Assembly (NCBI RefSeq): GCF_000949475.1
Contig: NZ_JRHC01000001.1
Span: 682,001-746,000, forward strand
Direction of reading: 5' to 3'
Length of the DNA: 64,000 bases
From: Draconibacterium sediminis
GTDB taxonomy: Bacteria > Bacteroidota > Bacteroidia > Bacteroidales > Prolixibacteraceae
The notes beneath the pieces are model-generated. The model was not told the DNA's origin and did not search any database. It saw nothing but the letters and a program-made list of their open reading frames with translations. Positions within the stretch are counted from its first letter, which is position 1, and each line of letters starts with the position of its first letter. This document shows, piece after piece, positions 32,286 through 40,067 of this stretch. The translations under genes and the position numbers were made by a program.

Positions 32286-32795
32286 TTAAATCCAAAGTTT
32301 TCTGAAAAACCAGGCAAATAAGAAGGCCGAGCCAAAAATGCCAAGCATGGTCATAAATCCGGCTACTGAAAGTACTGCCATTCCTGAGAGAGCAGCGCCG
32401 CTGGTGCATCCGCGAGCCAGTTGTGCCCCGTATACAAAAAACACACCGCCCAGAAAGGCAAACAACAAGCGTTTCCCATTCGATATTTTTGGCGATTTTT
32501 CAATTTTGAATTTCAGTCGGCCCGAGATGGCTCCCGAAATAAATCCTCCTAAAAACATACCAAGCACTTCAAGTGCCAGCCAGCTTTTTAATGGATTTTT
32601 ACCGTCGTCAAAATATTTACTGTAGTAAGGTGATTCCATGGCATGTTTGTGATCAATCGTTTCAACAGCCGCTACAACGGCGTATTTTAATCCGCCGCTG
32701 GCTCCCAATCCGCGCCCTGAAAAAAACATGGCGCTTAAAAGTACCAGACCAAGTAGCACTCCCGCCAGGTATGGGTTCATGTATTTCTTTCTCAT
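32286..32795 (-). CDS. YeeE/YedE family sulfur permease, first half-protein
   Basis: 169-residue integral membrane protein, first gene of the leftward operon. The conserved motif YGAQLARGCTSGAALSG contains the transport Cys; spans lie at about 8-28, 65-85, 110-130 and 140-162. An in-family loop with DHKHAMESPYYSKYF lies in the periplasm. Together with the next gene it makes up the two-half YeeE/YedE layout common in Bacteroidota. The upstream region has a 16-bp palindrome that is a good operator candidate and a divergent haemoglobin gene. Confidence 0.9.
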   Translation of the reverse strand: MRKKYMNPYLAGVLLGLVLLSAMFFSGRGLGASGGLKYAVVAAVETIDHKHAMESPYYSKYFDDGKNPLKSWLALEVLGMFLGGFISGAISGRLKFKIEKSPKISNGKRLLFAFLGGVFFVYGAQLARGCTSGAALSGMAVLSVAGFMTMLGIFGSAFLFAWFFRKLWI

Positions 32796-32810
32796 CGTAG
32801 TAAAAGGTTT

Positions 32811-32826
32811 TGGTTAAACTTAACCA
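32811..32826. promoter_or_regulatory. Palindromic operator candidate before YeeE/YedE operon
   Basis: TGGTTAA-AC-TTAACCA, seven-base arms, 15 bases upstream of the permease start. On the minus strand it overlaps TAAGTTTA, one base from the -7 consensus, so a bound protein would block or guide the promoter. Confidence 0.45.
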
Positions 32827-32891
32827 CTGTTGTAAAGACAAATTAATGGAGTTGATTGTTCTGTTGATCCGGGAATAATTCTCGGATAGGG

Positions 32892-32927
32892 CTTAAAAAC
32901 GGTCTCGCAATTTGTGCGGTTTTTAAG
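32892..32927. promoter_or_regulatory. Inverted repeat upstream of haemoglobin gene
   Basis: CTTAAAAAC (32892-32900) and GTTTTTAAG (32919-32927) flanking an 18-base spacer, 51 bases before the haemoglobin ATG. It could be an operator or a hairpin; no T run follows. Confidence 0.35.
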
Positions 32928-32978
32928 AAGTCGCTCAACAACTTTTGGTTTTGGTTGTTTCAACACAAAAAAGCAAAG

Positions 32979-33407
32979 ATGGAATTAGAGATCAGTAAAT
33001 ATTTCAAAGGGGTTCGGCCCGGCATAACACTTCCTTCGCCCTTAATGTTGGAAATTATGAAAGAGGAGGGAATCCGGAAAATGGTGAGCGATCATTACGA
33101 TTTGGTTGTGCAAAGCCCGATTAAAGATCTGTTCCCGAAAAATCCGATAGCGCTTGAAAAAGCCAAAGAACACTCGGCTGATTTTTTTATTCAGATTTGC
33201 GGAGGCCCCGATTATTTTAACCAACACCGCGGGAAGCCACAATTAAACAGAAGGCATTTGCCGTTTAAAATTACCGCTGAAGCGCGCATCGAATGGTTGA
33301 ATTGTTACAAGCAGGTTTTAAGCAAACTGGATTTGCCCGATGAGGTGCAGAAATCATTCTGGACTTACCTTGATGATTTTTCGAAGTGGATGGTGAATAG
33401 CTATTAA
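32979..33407 (+). CDS. Group II truncated haemoglobin
   Basis: 142-residue haem protein read from ATG 32979; the TTG eight codons upstream is not a likely start. Key globin residues: Tyr40 (B10) in SDHYDLV, proximal His93 (F8) in NRRHLPFKIT, and Trp106 (G8) in ARIEWLNCY, the last being typical of group II. YFNQHRGKPQL is the conserved segment before the F helix. Group II proteins bind oxygen and NO tightly and often act in redox or NO and sulfide handling. It is divergent from the YeeE/YedE operon, so shared control is possible; binding of H2S to the haem is speculation. Confidence 0.93.
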   Translation: MELEISKYFKGVRPGITLPSPLMLEIMKEEGIRKMVSDHYDLVVQSPIKDLFPKNPIALEKAKEHSADFFIQICGGPDYFNQHRGKPQLNRRHLPFKITAEARIEWLNCYKQVLSKLDLPDEVQKSFWTYLDDFSKWMVNSY

Positions 33408-33803
33408 AGGATTAGTGATTAAGGATTAAGTGGGAACCAGGATTTAGTGAATGAGTAATTGGGTGAATTAGGAAGAAAGTTTGCAGTTTTCAGTCGCAGT
33501 TAACAGTTTTACAATTTAGCAGATGTAAACAAATGAAACGATCTATTGTGTTCTATGTGTCTATTGTGGTTCAATTCTTAGCGTCTCTGCGTCTTTGCGA
33601 GAAAAATCTTTATAGAATTTCGGATAATGATTAACGATTTTAGATTTGGAAGCAGGAAGAAAGTTTACAGTTGCAGTTAACCATTCTGCAATTTAGCAAT
33701 AGAACAATTTAGCAGTTGTAAACAAAAGAAACGATCTATTGTGTTCTTTGTGTCTATTGTGGTTCAATTCTTAGCGTCTCTGCGTCTTTGCGAGAGAAAA
33801 AAC
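33408..33803. repeat. Gene-less stretch with a duplicated intergenic repeat
   Basis: Two diverged copies, 33471-33605 and 33655-33798. Each runs from GGAAGAAAGTTT through ACGATCTATTGTGTTCT and a 45-base nearly identical core to GCGTCTCTGCGTCTTTGCGAGA. The last part is a sequence I recognise as frequent between genes of Bacteroidota. No ORF or RNA fold of known type. Confidence 0.75.
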
Positions 33804-34412
33804 TTAGCGTCCCAGCCGGTAATACAACGCCAGCGAAATTACATTATTAAATAAGCCGTTGTGGAAATAATAATTGGTTTCCGATTTGTCGCTGCACGGA
33901 AGAACGGATAACGCAAAACGCAGGTCAACCGATGCATGTTCCAGAAAATCAAACTGAAAACCTACAAAAGGCTGCAAATCGAAGGTATTAAAATCCTGCC
34001 GGTCGGGTTCCGGGATTTCGCCATCGCTGTTTACTTCTTTCGAGTGGATTAAAACACCCGGCGCAATACCGCCAATAATCATACTTCGGTCGTTGGTTCG
34101 GAATGCCATAAAAATTGGAATGTCGATATATCCCAGGCGCATAACGTATTTGTCAATATCGGGCTGTTTGGGGTCGAATGCTCTTCGTGAGCCTTTTTGC
34201 GAATATTTTATTTCCATTCCGGCCACAATTGCCGGCGCAATATCAGTCTGAACAAAAAGACCGGCTAAAATACCCGCTTTGTGGTAGCCTTTCAGATTGT
34301 CGCCTTCAACCTGTGTACCGTTAAAACCTGCAATTATTCCGGCATCGAAACGCTGGGCCACAACAAAATTGGCAATCAAAAGAAATCCAAAAGCAACAAC
34401 TATCCGTTTCAT
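33804..34412 (-). CDS. Outer-membrane beta-barrel protein (PorT-like family)
   Basis: 202-residue exported protein (signal ending at FVVAQ) that forms a small eight-to-ten-stranded beta-barrel: FDAGIIAGFNGTQVEG, KAGILAGLFVQTDI, AGMEIKYSQKGSRR, RLGYIDIPIFMAF, and a last strand ending in Leu-Tyr-Tyr-Arg. IDIPIFMAF and KYSQKG are family motifs of the PorT-like outer-membrane barrel group of Bacteroidota. It follows the sirtuin gene with zero spacing (TAAATG), so both are in one transcript. Function is probably structural or transport; PorT itself belongs to type IX secretion, which is not implied for this protein. Confidence 0.82.
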   Translation of the reverse strand: MKRIVVAFGFLLIANFVVAQRFDAGIIAGFNGTQVEGDNLKGYHKAGILAGLFVQTDIAPAIVAGMEIKYSQKGSRRAFDPKQPDIDKYVMRLGYIDIPIFMAFRTNDRSMIIGGIAPGVLIHSKEVNSDGEIPEPDRQDFNTFDLQPFVGFQFDFLEHASVDLRFALSVLPCSDKSETNYYFHNGLFNNVISLALYYRLGR

Positions 34413-35099
34413 TTATTTTAGTTTTTCCAGTTCCTCTTTTAGCATCTTCACCCCAATTTCCGCTTTTTTTTCGATATACGTAACATTTTCTTGGTAAACT
34501 TCCGGCCGGTTGGGGTCGATAACAAATATCGGTGTTCCTTTTCGCACGTAGTTTACAAGGCTTGCAGCAGGATAAACCGCCAGCGAAGTGCCAATTACCA
34601 CCAGAATATCGGCCTGCTGAACAATGCCAATGGCATTTGGGATTTCGGAAACAGCCTCGCCAAACCAAACAATATGAGGCCGCAACTGACTTCCCTTTTC
34701 ACAACAATCGCCAAGTTTGAGCTCCCAGTTGTCGAGTTCGTAAATCAGATAGGCATCCAGCGTGCTTCGGGCTTTCATCAGCTCGCCATGCAAATGCGTA
34801 ACTTTTGTGCTTCCGGCCCGCTCATGCAAATTGTCAACATTTTGAGTTACAACCTCCACATCAAACCATTTCTCCAGTTCGGCAATTCCGCGGTGTCCGC
34901 CGTTGGGCTGTGCATCAAAAAGTTGCTTTCGTCGTTCGTTGTAAAATCGTAAAACCAGTTCCGGATCGTGCGCCCATGCTTCAGGCGTGGCAACTTGGGT
35001 AACATCGTATTGTTCCCAAATTCCACCCATATCGCGAAATGTTTTTAATCCGCTTTCCTGGCTCATGCCGGCTCCCGAAAGAACTACCAATTTTTTCAT
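34413..35099 (-). CDS. cobB: Sir2-family NAD-dependent protein deacylase
   Basis: 228-residue sirtuin. NAD-binding motifs GAGMSQESGLKTFRD, TQNVDNLHERAG, catalytic His in THLHGEL, and GTSLAVYPAASL. The pair Tyr-x-x-Arg in FYNERRKQL is that of class III sirtuins (human SIRT5, E. coli CobB), which remove succinyl and malonyl as well as acetyl groups from lysines. The usual four zinc cysteines are missing: only an adjacent DCCEKG pair remains in that region, a feature of this subgroup. I begin at ATG 35099 (35102 is equally possible), not at the earlier in-frame ATG at 35147. First gene of a unit with the PorT-like gene. Confidence 0.92.
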   Translation of the reverse strand: MKKLVVLSGAGMSQESGLKTFRDMGGIWEQYDVTQVATPEAWAHDPELVLRFYNERRKQLFDAQPNGGHRGIAELEKWFDVEVVTQNVDNLHERAGSTKVTHLHGELMKARSTLDAYLIYELDNWELKLGDCCEKGSQLRPHIVWFGEAVSEIPNAIGIVQQADILVVIGTSLAVYPAASLVNYVRKGTPIFVIDPNRPEVYQENVTYIEKKAEIGVKMLKEELEKLK

Positions 35100-35242
35100 C
35101 ATTAAAAATGTTCTAACGATTAAATGTACAATTAATAATAATCGCATTCAAATCGGGGCTGATAATCTGGGGCTTATTTGAGGCGGCTTTTAATTGTGGA
35201 TATTATTCGGCTTAAAAGATGTTCGTTTCAGGCTATTTCTGA

Positions 35243-35250
35243 TATTTTTG
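35243..35250 (+). promoter_or_regulatory. TAnnTTTG element immediately before dnaG
   Basis: TATTTTTG ends 5 bases before the dnaG ATG at 35256, so transcription from it would give a leader of only a few bases. No good -33 box is seen, so it may be fortuitous. Confidence 0.3.
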
Positions 35251-35255
35251 TACCG

Positions 35256-37211
35256 ATGATTGATCATGCCACGATAGACCGGATTATTGACGCTGCGGAA
35301 ATTTCAGACGTAGTAGGCGATTTTGTTACACTGCGAAAACGGGGTGTAAACATGCTTGGATTGTGCCCGTTTCACAACGAGAAAACGCCATCGTTTACCG
35401 TGTCGCCGGCCAAAGGGATTTTTAAATGTTTCGGATGCGGAAAGGGAGGAAACTCGGTGAACTTTATAATGGAGCACGAGAATCTCACTTATCCGGAGGC
35501 ACTGAAATGGCTGGCAAAAAAATACAATATCGAGGTTAGTGAGGAGGAGGAAACAGAAGAGCAAAAACAGCTAAAAGATTCGCGCGAAAGTTTGATGATC
35601 GTTTCCAGCTTTGCCCAGAAATTTTTTACCCGCTATTTGTGGGAAGAAAACGAAGGCAGAACTATTGGACTGGGCTACTTTCGCGAGCGTAGTTTTCGCG
35701 ACGATATTCTGAAAAAGTTCGAAGTTGGTTTTGCTCCTGATGGCAAAACACCCTTTACCGAAGCGGCACAAAGGCAAGGTTATAAACTCGATTTTCTGGA
35801 GAAAACGGGATTAACCATAAAACGCGACGACTGGTTACGCGACCGTTTTGCCGGCCGTGTTATGTTTCCTATTCATAACCTGGCGGGGCGTGTAATTGCT
35901 TTTGGCGGCCGAATTTTAACAAACGATAAAAAAACGGCGAAATACCTGAATTCGCCCGAGTCGGATATTTACCACAAAAGCCGGGTGTTGTACGGAATTT
36001 ATCAGGCCAAACGCGAAATGACCCGTACCGATAAATGTTATCTGGTTGAAGGTTATACCGATGTTATGTCGTTGCACCAGGTGGGTATCGAGAATGTTGT
36101 TGCTTCGTCGGGGACTTCGCTAACGCCCGATCAAATCAGAATGGTGCGCCGTTTTACGCCCAATATCACGATAATTTACGATGGCGATGCAGCGGGAATA
36201 AAAGCTTCTTTACGGGGAATTGACATGGTGCTGGAAGAGGGCATGAACGTTAAAGTGTTGCCGTTGCCCGATGGAGAAGACCCTGATTCGTTTGCCAAGA
36301 AAATGGGAGCTTCCGGTTTTCAGGAATATATAGAGCAAAACGAGACTGACTTCATACAGTTTAAAACCCGATTACTTTTAAAAAGTACCGAGAATGATCC
36401 GGTTGCCAAAGCGCGCCTGATCTCTGATGTTATCAGGTCGGTTTCCGTAATACCTGATTCCATTACCCGTTCGGTTTATATAAAAGAATGTAGTCGTTTG
36501 CTTGGTGTTGACGAAGAAGTGTTGTACACCGAGGTTAGGAAACAAAAACATCAACAAACCGAGGAGTTCCGGAAAAAGGAATTTCGCGAGCAAAGCCGTC
36601 GGCAGGCGGCACCTCCGCAAGCTGTGCAGGAAGAACCGGTTGTTCGGCCTGTAAGACTTTTGGTGGAAGAACTGGAGTTTTTGCGTTTTCTACTGAAATA
36701 TTGTACAAGCGATTTACTGGAAGAGGAGGACGAAGAAACGCACGAAACACGCACTCTTTCGGTAGGCGAGTTTATGATCGACGAGCTGGAGGCCGATGAG
36801 TTGGTGTCGGAAAATGCGTTGTTTAAAAAGGTGTTTTACGAGGTTCGGGAGAATTTGTATAAAGAGAATTTCGACCCGTGGAAACACTTTGTTTATCACC
36901 CCGATGCTTCGATGAGTAAATTTGCAACCGATCTGCTTTCAGAAAAATATACTGAGAGTAAACGCTGGACCAAAGCCGGTGCCTTTACCGAAAAAGAGGA
37001 AGACATTCTGGATGTTCTCATTCCCCGGATCGTTAACGAGTACAAACTGCGGAAAATTAAAATGATGATGGCCGAAATTGAAAAGGCGATTGACAAAGCA
37101 GCAGCAGACAACGATTTTGATAAAGTGATTGAAGAACAATCGATATATATGAACCTGAAACGGGCTGAAAAAGAATTGGCAAAAAGCCTTGGCAGCCGAA
37201 CCATAAATTAA
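35256..37211 (+). CDS. dnaG: DNA primase
   Basis: 651-residue primase that lays down RNA primers for DNA replication. The CHC2 zinc-binding domain is at the start (GLCPFHNEKTPSFTVSPAKGIFKCFGCG), the catalytic core has GRVIAFGGR and the Toprim motifs YLVEGYTDVMSLHQ and IIYDGDAAGIKAS, and the C-terminal helicase-binding region is long and charged, with Gln/Glu/Arg-rich residues in the middle linker (about 430-480). The start is ATG 35256 (MIDHATIDRI); upstream in-frame codons lie in noncoding DNA. It is followed after 4 bases by a flavin-binding protein gene and then an SDR gene, an operon without clear functional link to replication. Confidence 0.96.
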   Translation: MIDHATIDRIIDAAEISDVVGDFVTLRKRGVNMLGLCPFHNEKTPSFTVSPAKGIFKCFGCGKGGNSVNFIMEHENLTYPEALKWLAKKYNIEVSEEEETEEQKQLKDSRESLMIVSSFAQKFFTRYLWEENEGRTIGLGYFRERSFRDDILKKFEVGFAPDGKTPFTEAAQRQGYKLDFLEKTGLTIKRDDWLRDRFAGRVMFPIHNLAGRVIAFGGRILTNDKKTAKYLNSPESDIYHKSRVLYGIYQAKREMTRTDKCYLVEGYTDVMSLHQVGIENVVASSGTSLTPDQIRMVRRFTPNITIIYDGDAAGIKASLRGIDMVLEEGMNVKVLPLPDGEDPDSFAKKMGASGFQEYIEQNETDFIQFKTRLLLKSTENDPVAKARLISDVIRSVSVIPDSITRSVYIKECSRLLGVDEEVLYTEVRKQKHQQTEEFRKKEFREQSRRQAAPPQAVQEEPVVRPVRLLVEELEFLRFLLKYCTSDLLEEEDEETHETRTLSVGEFMIDELEADELVSENALFKKVFYEVRENLYKENFDPWKHFVYHPDASMSKFATDLLSEKYTESKRWTKAGAFTEKEEDILDVLIPRIVNEYKLRKIKMMMAEIEKAIDKAAADNDFDKVIEEQSIYMNLKRAEKELAKSLGSRTIN

Positions 37212-37215
37212 CGTT

Positions 37216-37698
37216 ATGCGAACAAATTTTATCGAAGACCGCAAAGAAATCGACGAAGTAATCCGTGCCTGCAAAACCTGTTATTTTGCCATGTCGGTGG
37301 ATGACAAACCTTATGTTTTGCCGCTGAATTTTGCGTTGGAAGGCGATACTATTATTTTGCATTCGGCTCCGGAGGGACGCATGTGGGAAACCATAAAGAA
37401 AAATCCGCAGGTGTGTATAAACTGGACCCTTGGCGAAGAACTGGCCTGGCAGGATGTGCGTGTTGGCTGTAGTTACCGGGTAAAATCGAAAACGGTAAAC
37501 GTGGAAGGAAAAGTAGAGTTTATCGACGATTTTGATGAAAAGTACCGTTGCCTCGGATTGTTAATGAAACAATACAGCGACCGCGAATTTAAATTCGGAA
37601 CACCGGCGGTAAAAAATGTCGGGATTTTTAAAGTGCATATTGAAAACATTACAGGGAAAGAGTTTGGCGCTAAGGCTGTAACACCCTGGAATTCATAA
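37216..37698 (+). CDS. Pyridoxamine 5'-phosphate oxidase-like flavoprotein (NimA-like)
   Basis: 160-residue split-barrel flavin-binding protein. Visible motifs: CYFAMSVDDKPYVLPLNFALEGDTIILHSAPEGRMWE near the N-terminus, then INWTLGEELAWQDVRVG and a final region ending GAKAVTPWNS. The layout is that of the pyridoxamine oxidase-like FMN-binding family that contains nitroimidazole reductase NimA, in which the conserved His (LHSAPEG) helps bind flavin. Substrate unknown; it may be a general reductase of cofactor F420 or FMN type, but FMN is the default. Lies 4 bases behind dnaG and 9 bases before the SDR gene. Confidence 0.82.
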   Translation: MRTNFIEDRKEIDEVIRACKTCYFAMSVDDKPYVLPLNFALEGDTIILHSAPEGRMWETIKKNPQVCINWTLGEELAWQDVRVGCSYRVKSKTVNVEGKVEFIDDFDEKYRCLGLLMKQYSDREFKFGTPAVKNVGIFKVHIENITGKEFGAKAVTPWNS

Positions 37699-37707
37699 AC
37701 TAATTCA

Positions 37708-38730
37708 ATGATTTTTGTAACAGGAGGAACCGGGTTGGTTGGAGCTCATTTATTGTATGAGCTTTGTAAAACAGGCAAAAAAGTTAAAGCTTTAAAGCGA
37801 CACACAAGCAATTTAGAGCAGGTGCGCAAAACTTTTGCCTACTACACCAACGATACCCGTCAACTGTTCGACAACATTGAATGGGTGGATGGCGATATTC
37901 TGGATTATTTCTCACTCGAAAAATTATTGAATGGCGTAACGGAGATCTACCATTGTGCGGCTATCGTTTCGTTTGAAAGTAAGGAGCGGCAGCGCATGAT
38001 CTCAAATAATGTGGAGGGAACAGCCAACCTTGTTGATGCAGCCATCGAAAATGGGGTGAAAAAGATTTGCCATGTAAGTTCCATCGCTGCATTGGGGAAA
38101 TTACAAAATGGTGCTCTGGTTACAGAAAAGACAAACTGGGTACCATCGAAAAAGAATTCGGCATATTCCGAAAGCAAGTTTTATTCTGAAACCGAAATAT
38201 GGCGCGGTATAGAAGAAGGATTGGATGCCATTATTGTAAATCCGTCGATAATTTTTGGTCCTGCAAACTGGGAGAACGGAAGTGCAAAAATCTTCAAAAC
38301 CATTTGGGATGGCATGAAATTCTATACCAAAGGCGTTACCGGCTTTGTTGATGTTTTTGATGTTGTGCGACCTATGATTAAACTGATGGAAGCGGAAAAC
38401 TTTGAAAACTGCAAAAACCAGCGCTATATTCTAAGTGCAGAGAATTTAAGCTACCAGCAGGTGTTTACGCAAATTGCAGAAGCCTTACAAAAACCAAAAC
38501 CTACGATTTGGGCCAGCGACTTTTTAATGGGTTTTGTATGGCGGGCAGCTACTTTTGCCAGCTGGTTTACACGCAAACCATCGTTGATAACCCGCGAAGC
38601 TGCAACAGGCCGTAATGCCGTAAATAATTTTGACGGCTCAAAAATAACGCGGATGACCGGTTACCAGTATCTTCCAATTGCGGAGTCGGTTAAAAAAACA
38701 GCCGGCTTTTTGAAAGAAGATCTGGACTAA
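37708..38730 (+). CDS. NAD-dependent epimerase/dehydratase (extended SDR)
   Basis: 340-residue extended short-chain dehydrogenase. The Rossmann motif VTGGTGLVGAHLL is at 4-16, DGDILD at about 62, CAAIVSFES, the active SSIAAL with Tyr-x-x-x-Lys in YSESKFYSE, and IVNPSIIFGP. The C-terminal part has hydrophobic residues (FLMGFVWRAATFASWF) that may lie against a membrane. It resembles dihydroflavonol-reductase-like and steroid-type SDRs rather than sugar-nucleotide enzymes. Third gene of the dnaG unit. Substrate unknown. Confidence 0.88.
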   Translation: MIFVTGGTGLVGAHLLYELCKTGKKVKALKRHTSNLEQVRKTFAYYTNDTRQLFDNIEWVDGDILDYFSLEKLLNGVTEIYHCAAIVSFESKERQRMISNNVEGTANLVDAAIENGVKKICHVSSIAALGKLQNGALVTEKTNWVPSKKNSAYSESKFYSETEIWRGIEEGLDAIIVNPSIIFGPANWENGSAKIFKTIWDGMKFYTKGVTGFVDVFDVVRPMIKLMEAENFENCKNQRYILSAENLSYQQVFTQIAEALQKPKPTIWASDFLMGFVWRAATFASWFTRKPSLITREAATGRNAVNNFDGSKITRMTGYQYLPIAESVKKTAGFLKEDLD

Positions 38731-39311
38731 AATCCGGTAAAAGAAAAAGGCAGGTGAACCCCGCCTTTCAAAAAACTCTAATTTTTTATCATTCCTAATG
38801 AATGCCCGTTGGCAATAAAAGTCTTCCCAAACTTTTATTGCAATAAAATGGTATAGTTATCTACTTCTCAATAAGTAGTATTTTAACTCAATTTCAGCCC
38901 GTTAGCCTCGCAAAAGGGCACAAATGGGCAACTCTTCGTCCACAAAAAGCTGCCCATAATAAAAACAAAAAGATAAAAAATAAGGGTTTGTAGCTGCCAA
39001 AGTATAGTGTTGTTTATTAATTTCCAAATATTTCAACGAAAAAGTGGAAGAAAACAGCTTAAAGAGAATGATTTTAGATTTAGTTTATCATAAAATACTG
39101 AAAGCATAGAAATGTTCATATCGGCTGGCAGGTTGAAAAACGAGGAGAACAAAATTAACAAAAGGTTGGTTGTGGTCTATTACATTTAACGTAATGTAGG
39201 TTTTTGAGAAACGATTCTTTCGCTGGTTGGATGGTTAAAAATGAGGCTGTTTTCGGTAGTTTTTTATAATTTTAGAAGAACTATTCTGAGCTCAATAATG
39301 TTTTTAAGATT
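38731..39311. other. Gene-less stretch with a run of hairpins
   Basis: 581 bases with no ORF of note. Short inverted repeats in order: AAAGGC-type terminator-like stem near 38748-38772; CAATAAAAGT (38813-38822) / ACTTTTATTG (38831-38840) overlapping the 16-base palindrome TTTTATTGCAATAAAA (38833-38848); CTACTT (38861-38866) / AAGTAG (38873-38878); ATGGGCA (38924-38930) / TGCCCAT (38951-38957); and TACATT (39181-39186) / AATGTA (39193-39198). No known RNA family recognised. Confidence 0.4.
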
Positions 39312-40067
39312 ATGTGTTACGACATAAAAACCAAGGTTGAAGCAGCGTTAAAACGGGCACGGCATTATGGCAACGAAGAGGCCATACAAATGCTGATTGA
39401 ACAGTTTCGTCCTTTTCTGGAAGAGGAGTTTTTTCATGTTTCGGGTTTTCAGCATCCCAAAATGCTGATTTATACCAGTGAGAATTTTGAATTACCGGCC
39501 ATTGCCAGCTGGGGGCTTATTCCGTTTTGGGTAAAAAACGAACAGCAACAACTTGATATCTGGAATAAAACGATAAATGCTCGCGGTGAAAGTATTTTTG
39601 AAAAACCTTCCTTCCGAACCTCAGCCAAATCAAAACGCTGTCTGGTTTATATCGACGGGTTTTTCGAGCATCACCATTTTGGTGGCAAAACTTATCCTTT
39701 TTATATTCAGCGGGAGGATGGAGAGCCAATCGTTTTGGGTGGCTTGTGGGACGAATGGACCAACAAAGCTACCGGTGAAGTGGTGAACTCGTTTACGATT
39801 GTTACCACCAAAGCCAATGCATTGATGAAAAAAATTCATAATAACCCGAAACTTAACGAAGCCCGGATGCCATTGATCCTCAATGAAGAGGAGGCCGATA
39901 AATGGCTGAATGGCACAGCCGCCGAGGCAAAGGCGATGATTCAACCTGCCACCGATGGCCTTTTGAAGGCGCACACCGTAAGGCGATTACGCGGAAAAGA
40001 AGCCGTTGGTAATTCGCCCGAAGCAATCGAAGAATTTATTTACCCCGAACTTATATTCAGAGCTTGA
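39312..40067 (+). CDS. SRAP-domain protein (YedK/HMCES family)
   Basis: 251-residue SOS-response-associated peptidase family protein. After removal of the first Met, Cys2 (MCYDIKT) becomes N-terminal and forms a DNA-protein crosslink with abasic sites in single-stranded DNA. The other active-site motifs are visible: NARGES with the conserved Asn, GFFEHHHFGGKTYPFYI with the Glu, and HNNPKLNEARMPLIL with the His. The N-terminal 55 residues carry an insert compared with E. coli YedK. The 3' end overlaps by 11 bases the convergent DigH-like gene. No LexA-type operator was looked for in detail; TACATT/AATGTA 120 bases upstream is the only palindrome. Confidence 0.93.
   Translation: MCYDIKTKVEAALKRARHYGNEEAIQMLIEQFRPFLEEEFFHVSGFQHPKMLIYTSENFELPAIASWGLIPFWVKNEQQQLDIWNKTINARGESIFEKPSFRTSAKSKRCLVYIDGFFEHHHFGGKTYPFYIQREDGEPIVLGGLWDEWTNKATGEVVNSFTIVTTKANALMKKIHNNPKLNEARMPLILNEEEADKWLNGTAAEAKAMIQPATDGLLKAHTVRRLRGKEAVGNSPEAIEEFIYPELIFRA

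Noticed and set aside
33804-34412. Type IX secretion PorT itself
   Set aside because: Barrel resemblance only; no other type IX genes nearby, and the family is broad.
34491-34952. 153-codon frame antisense to the sirtuin
   Set aside because: Inside a gene with clear NAD-binding motifs; no family match.
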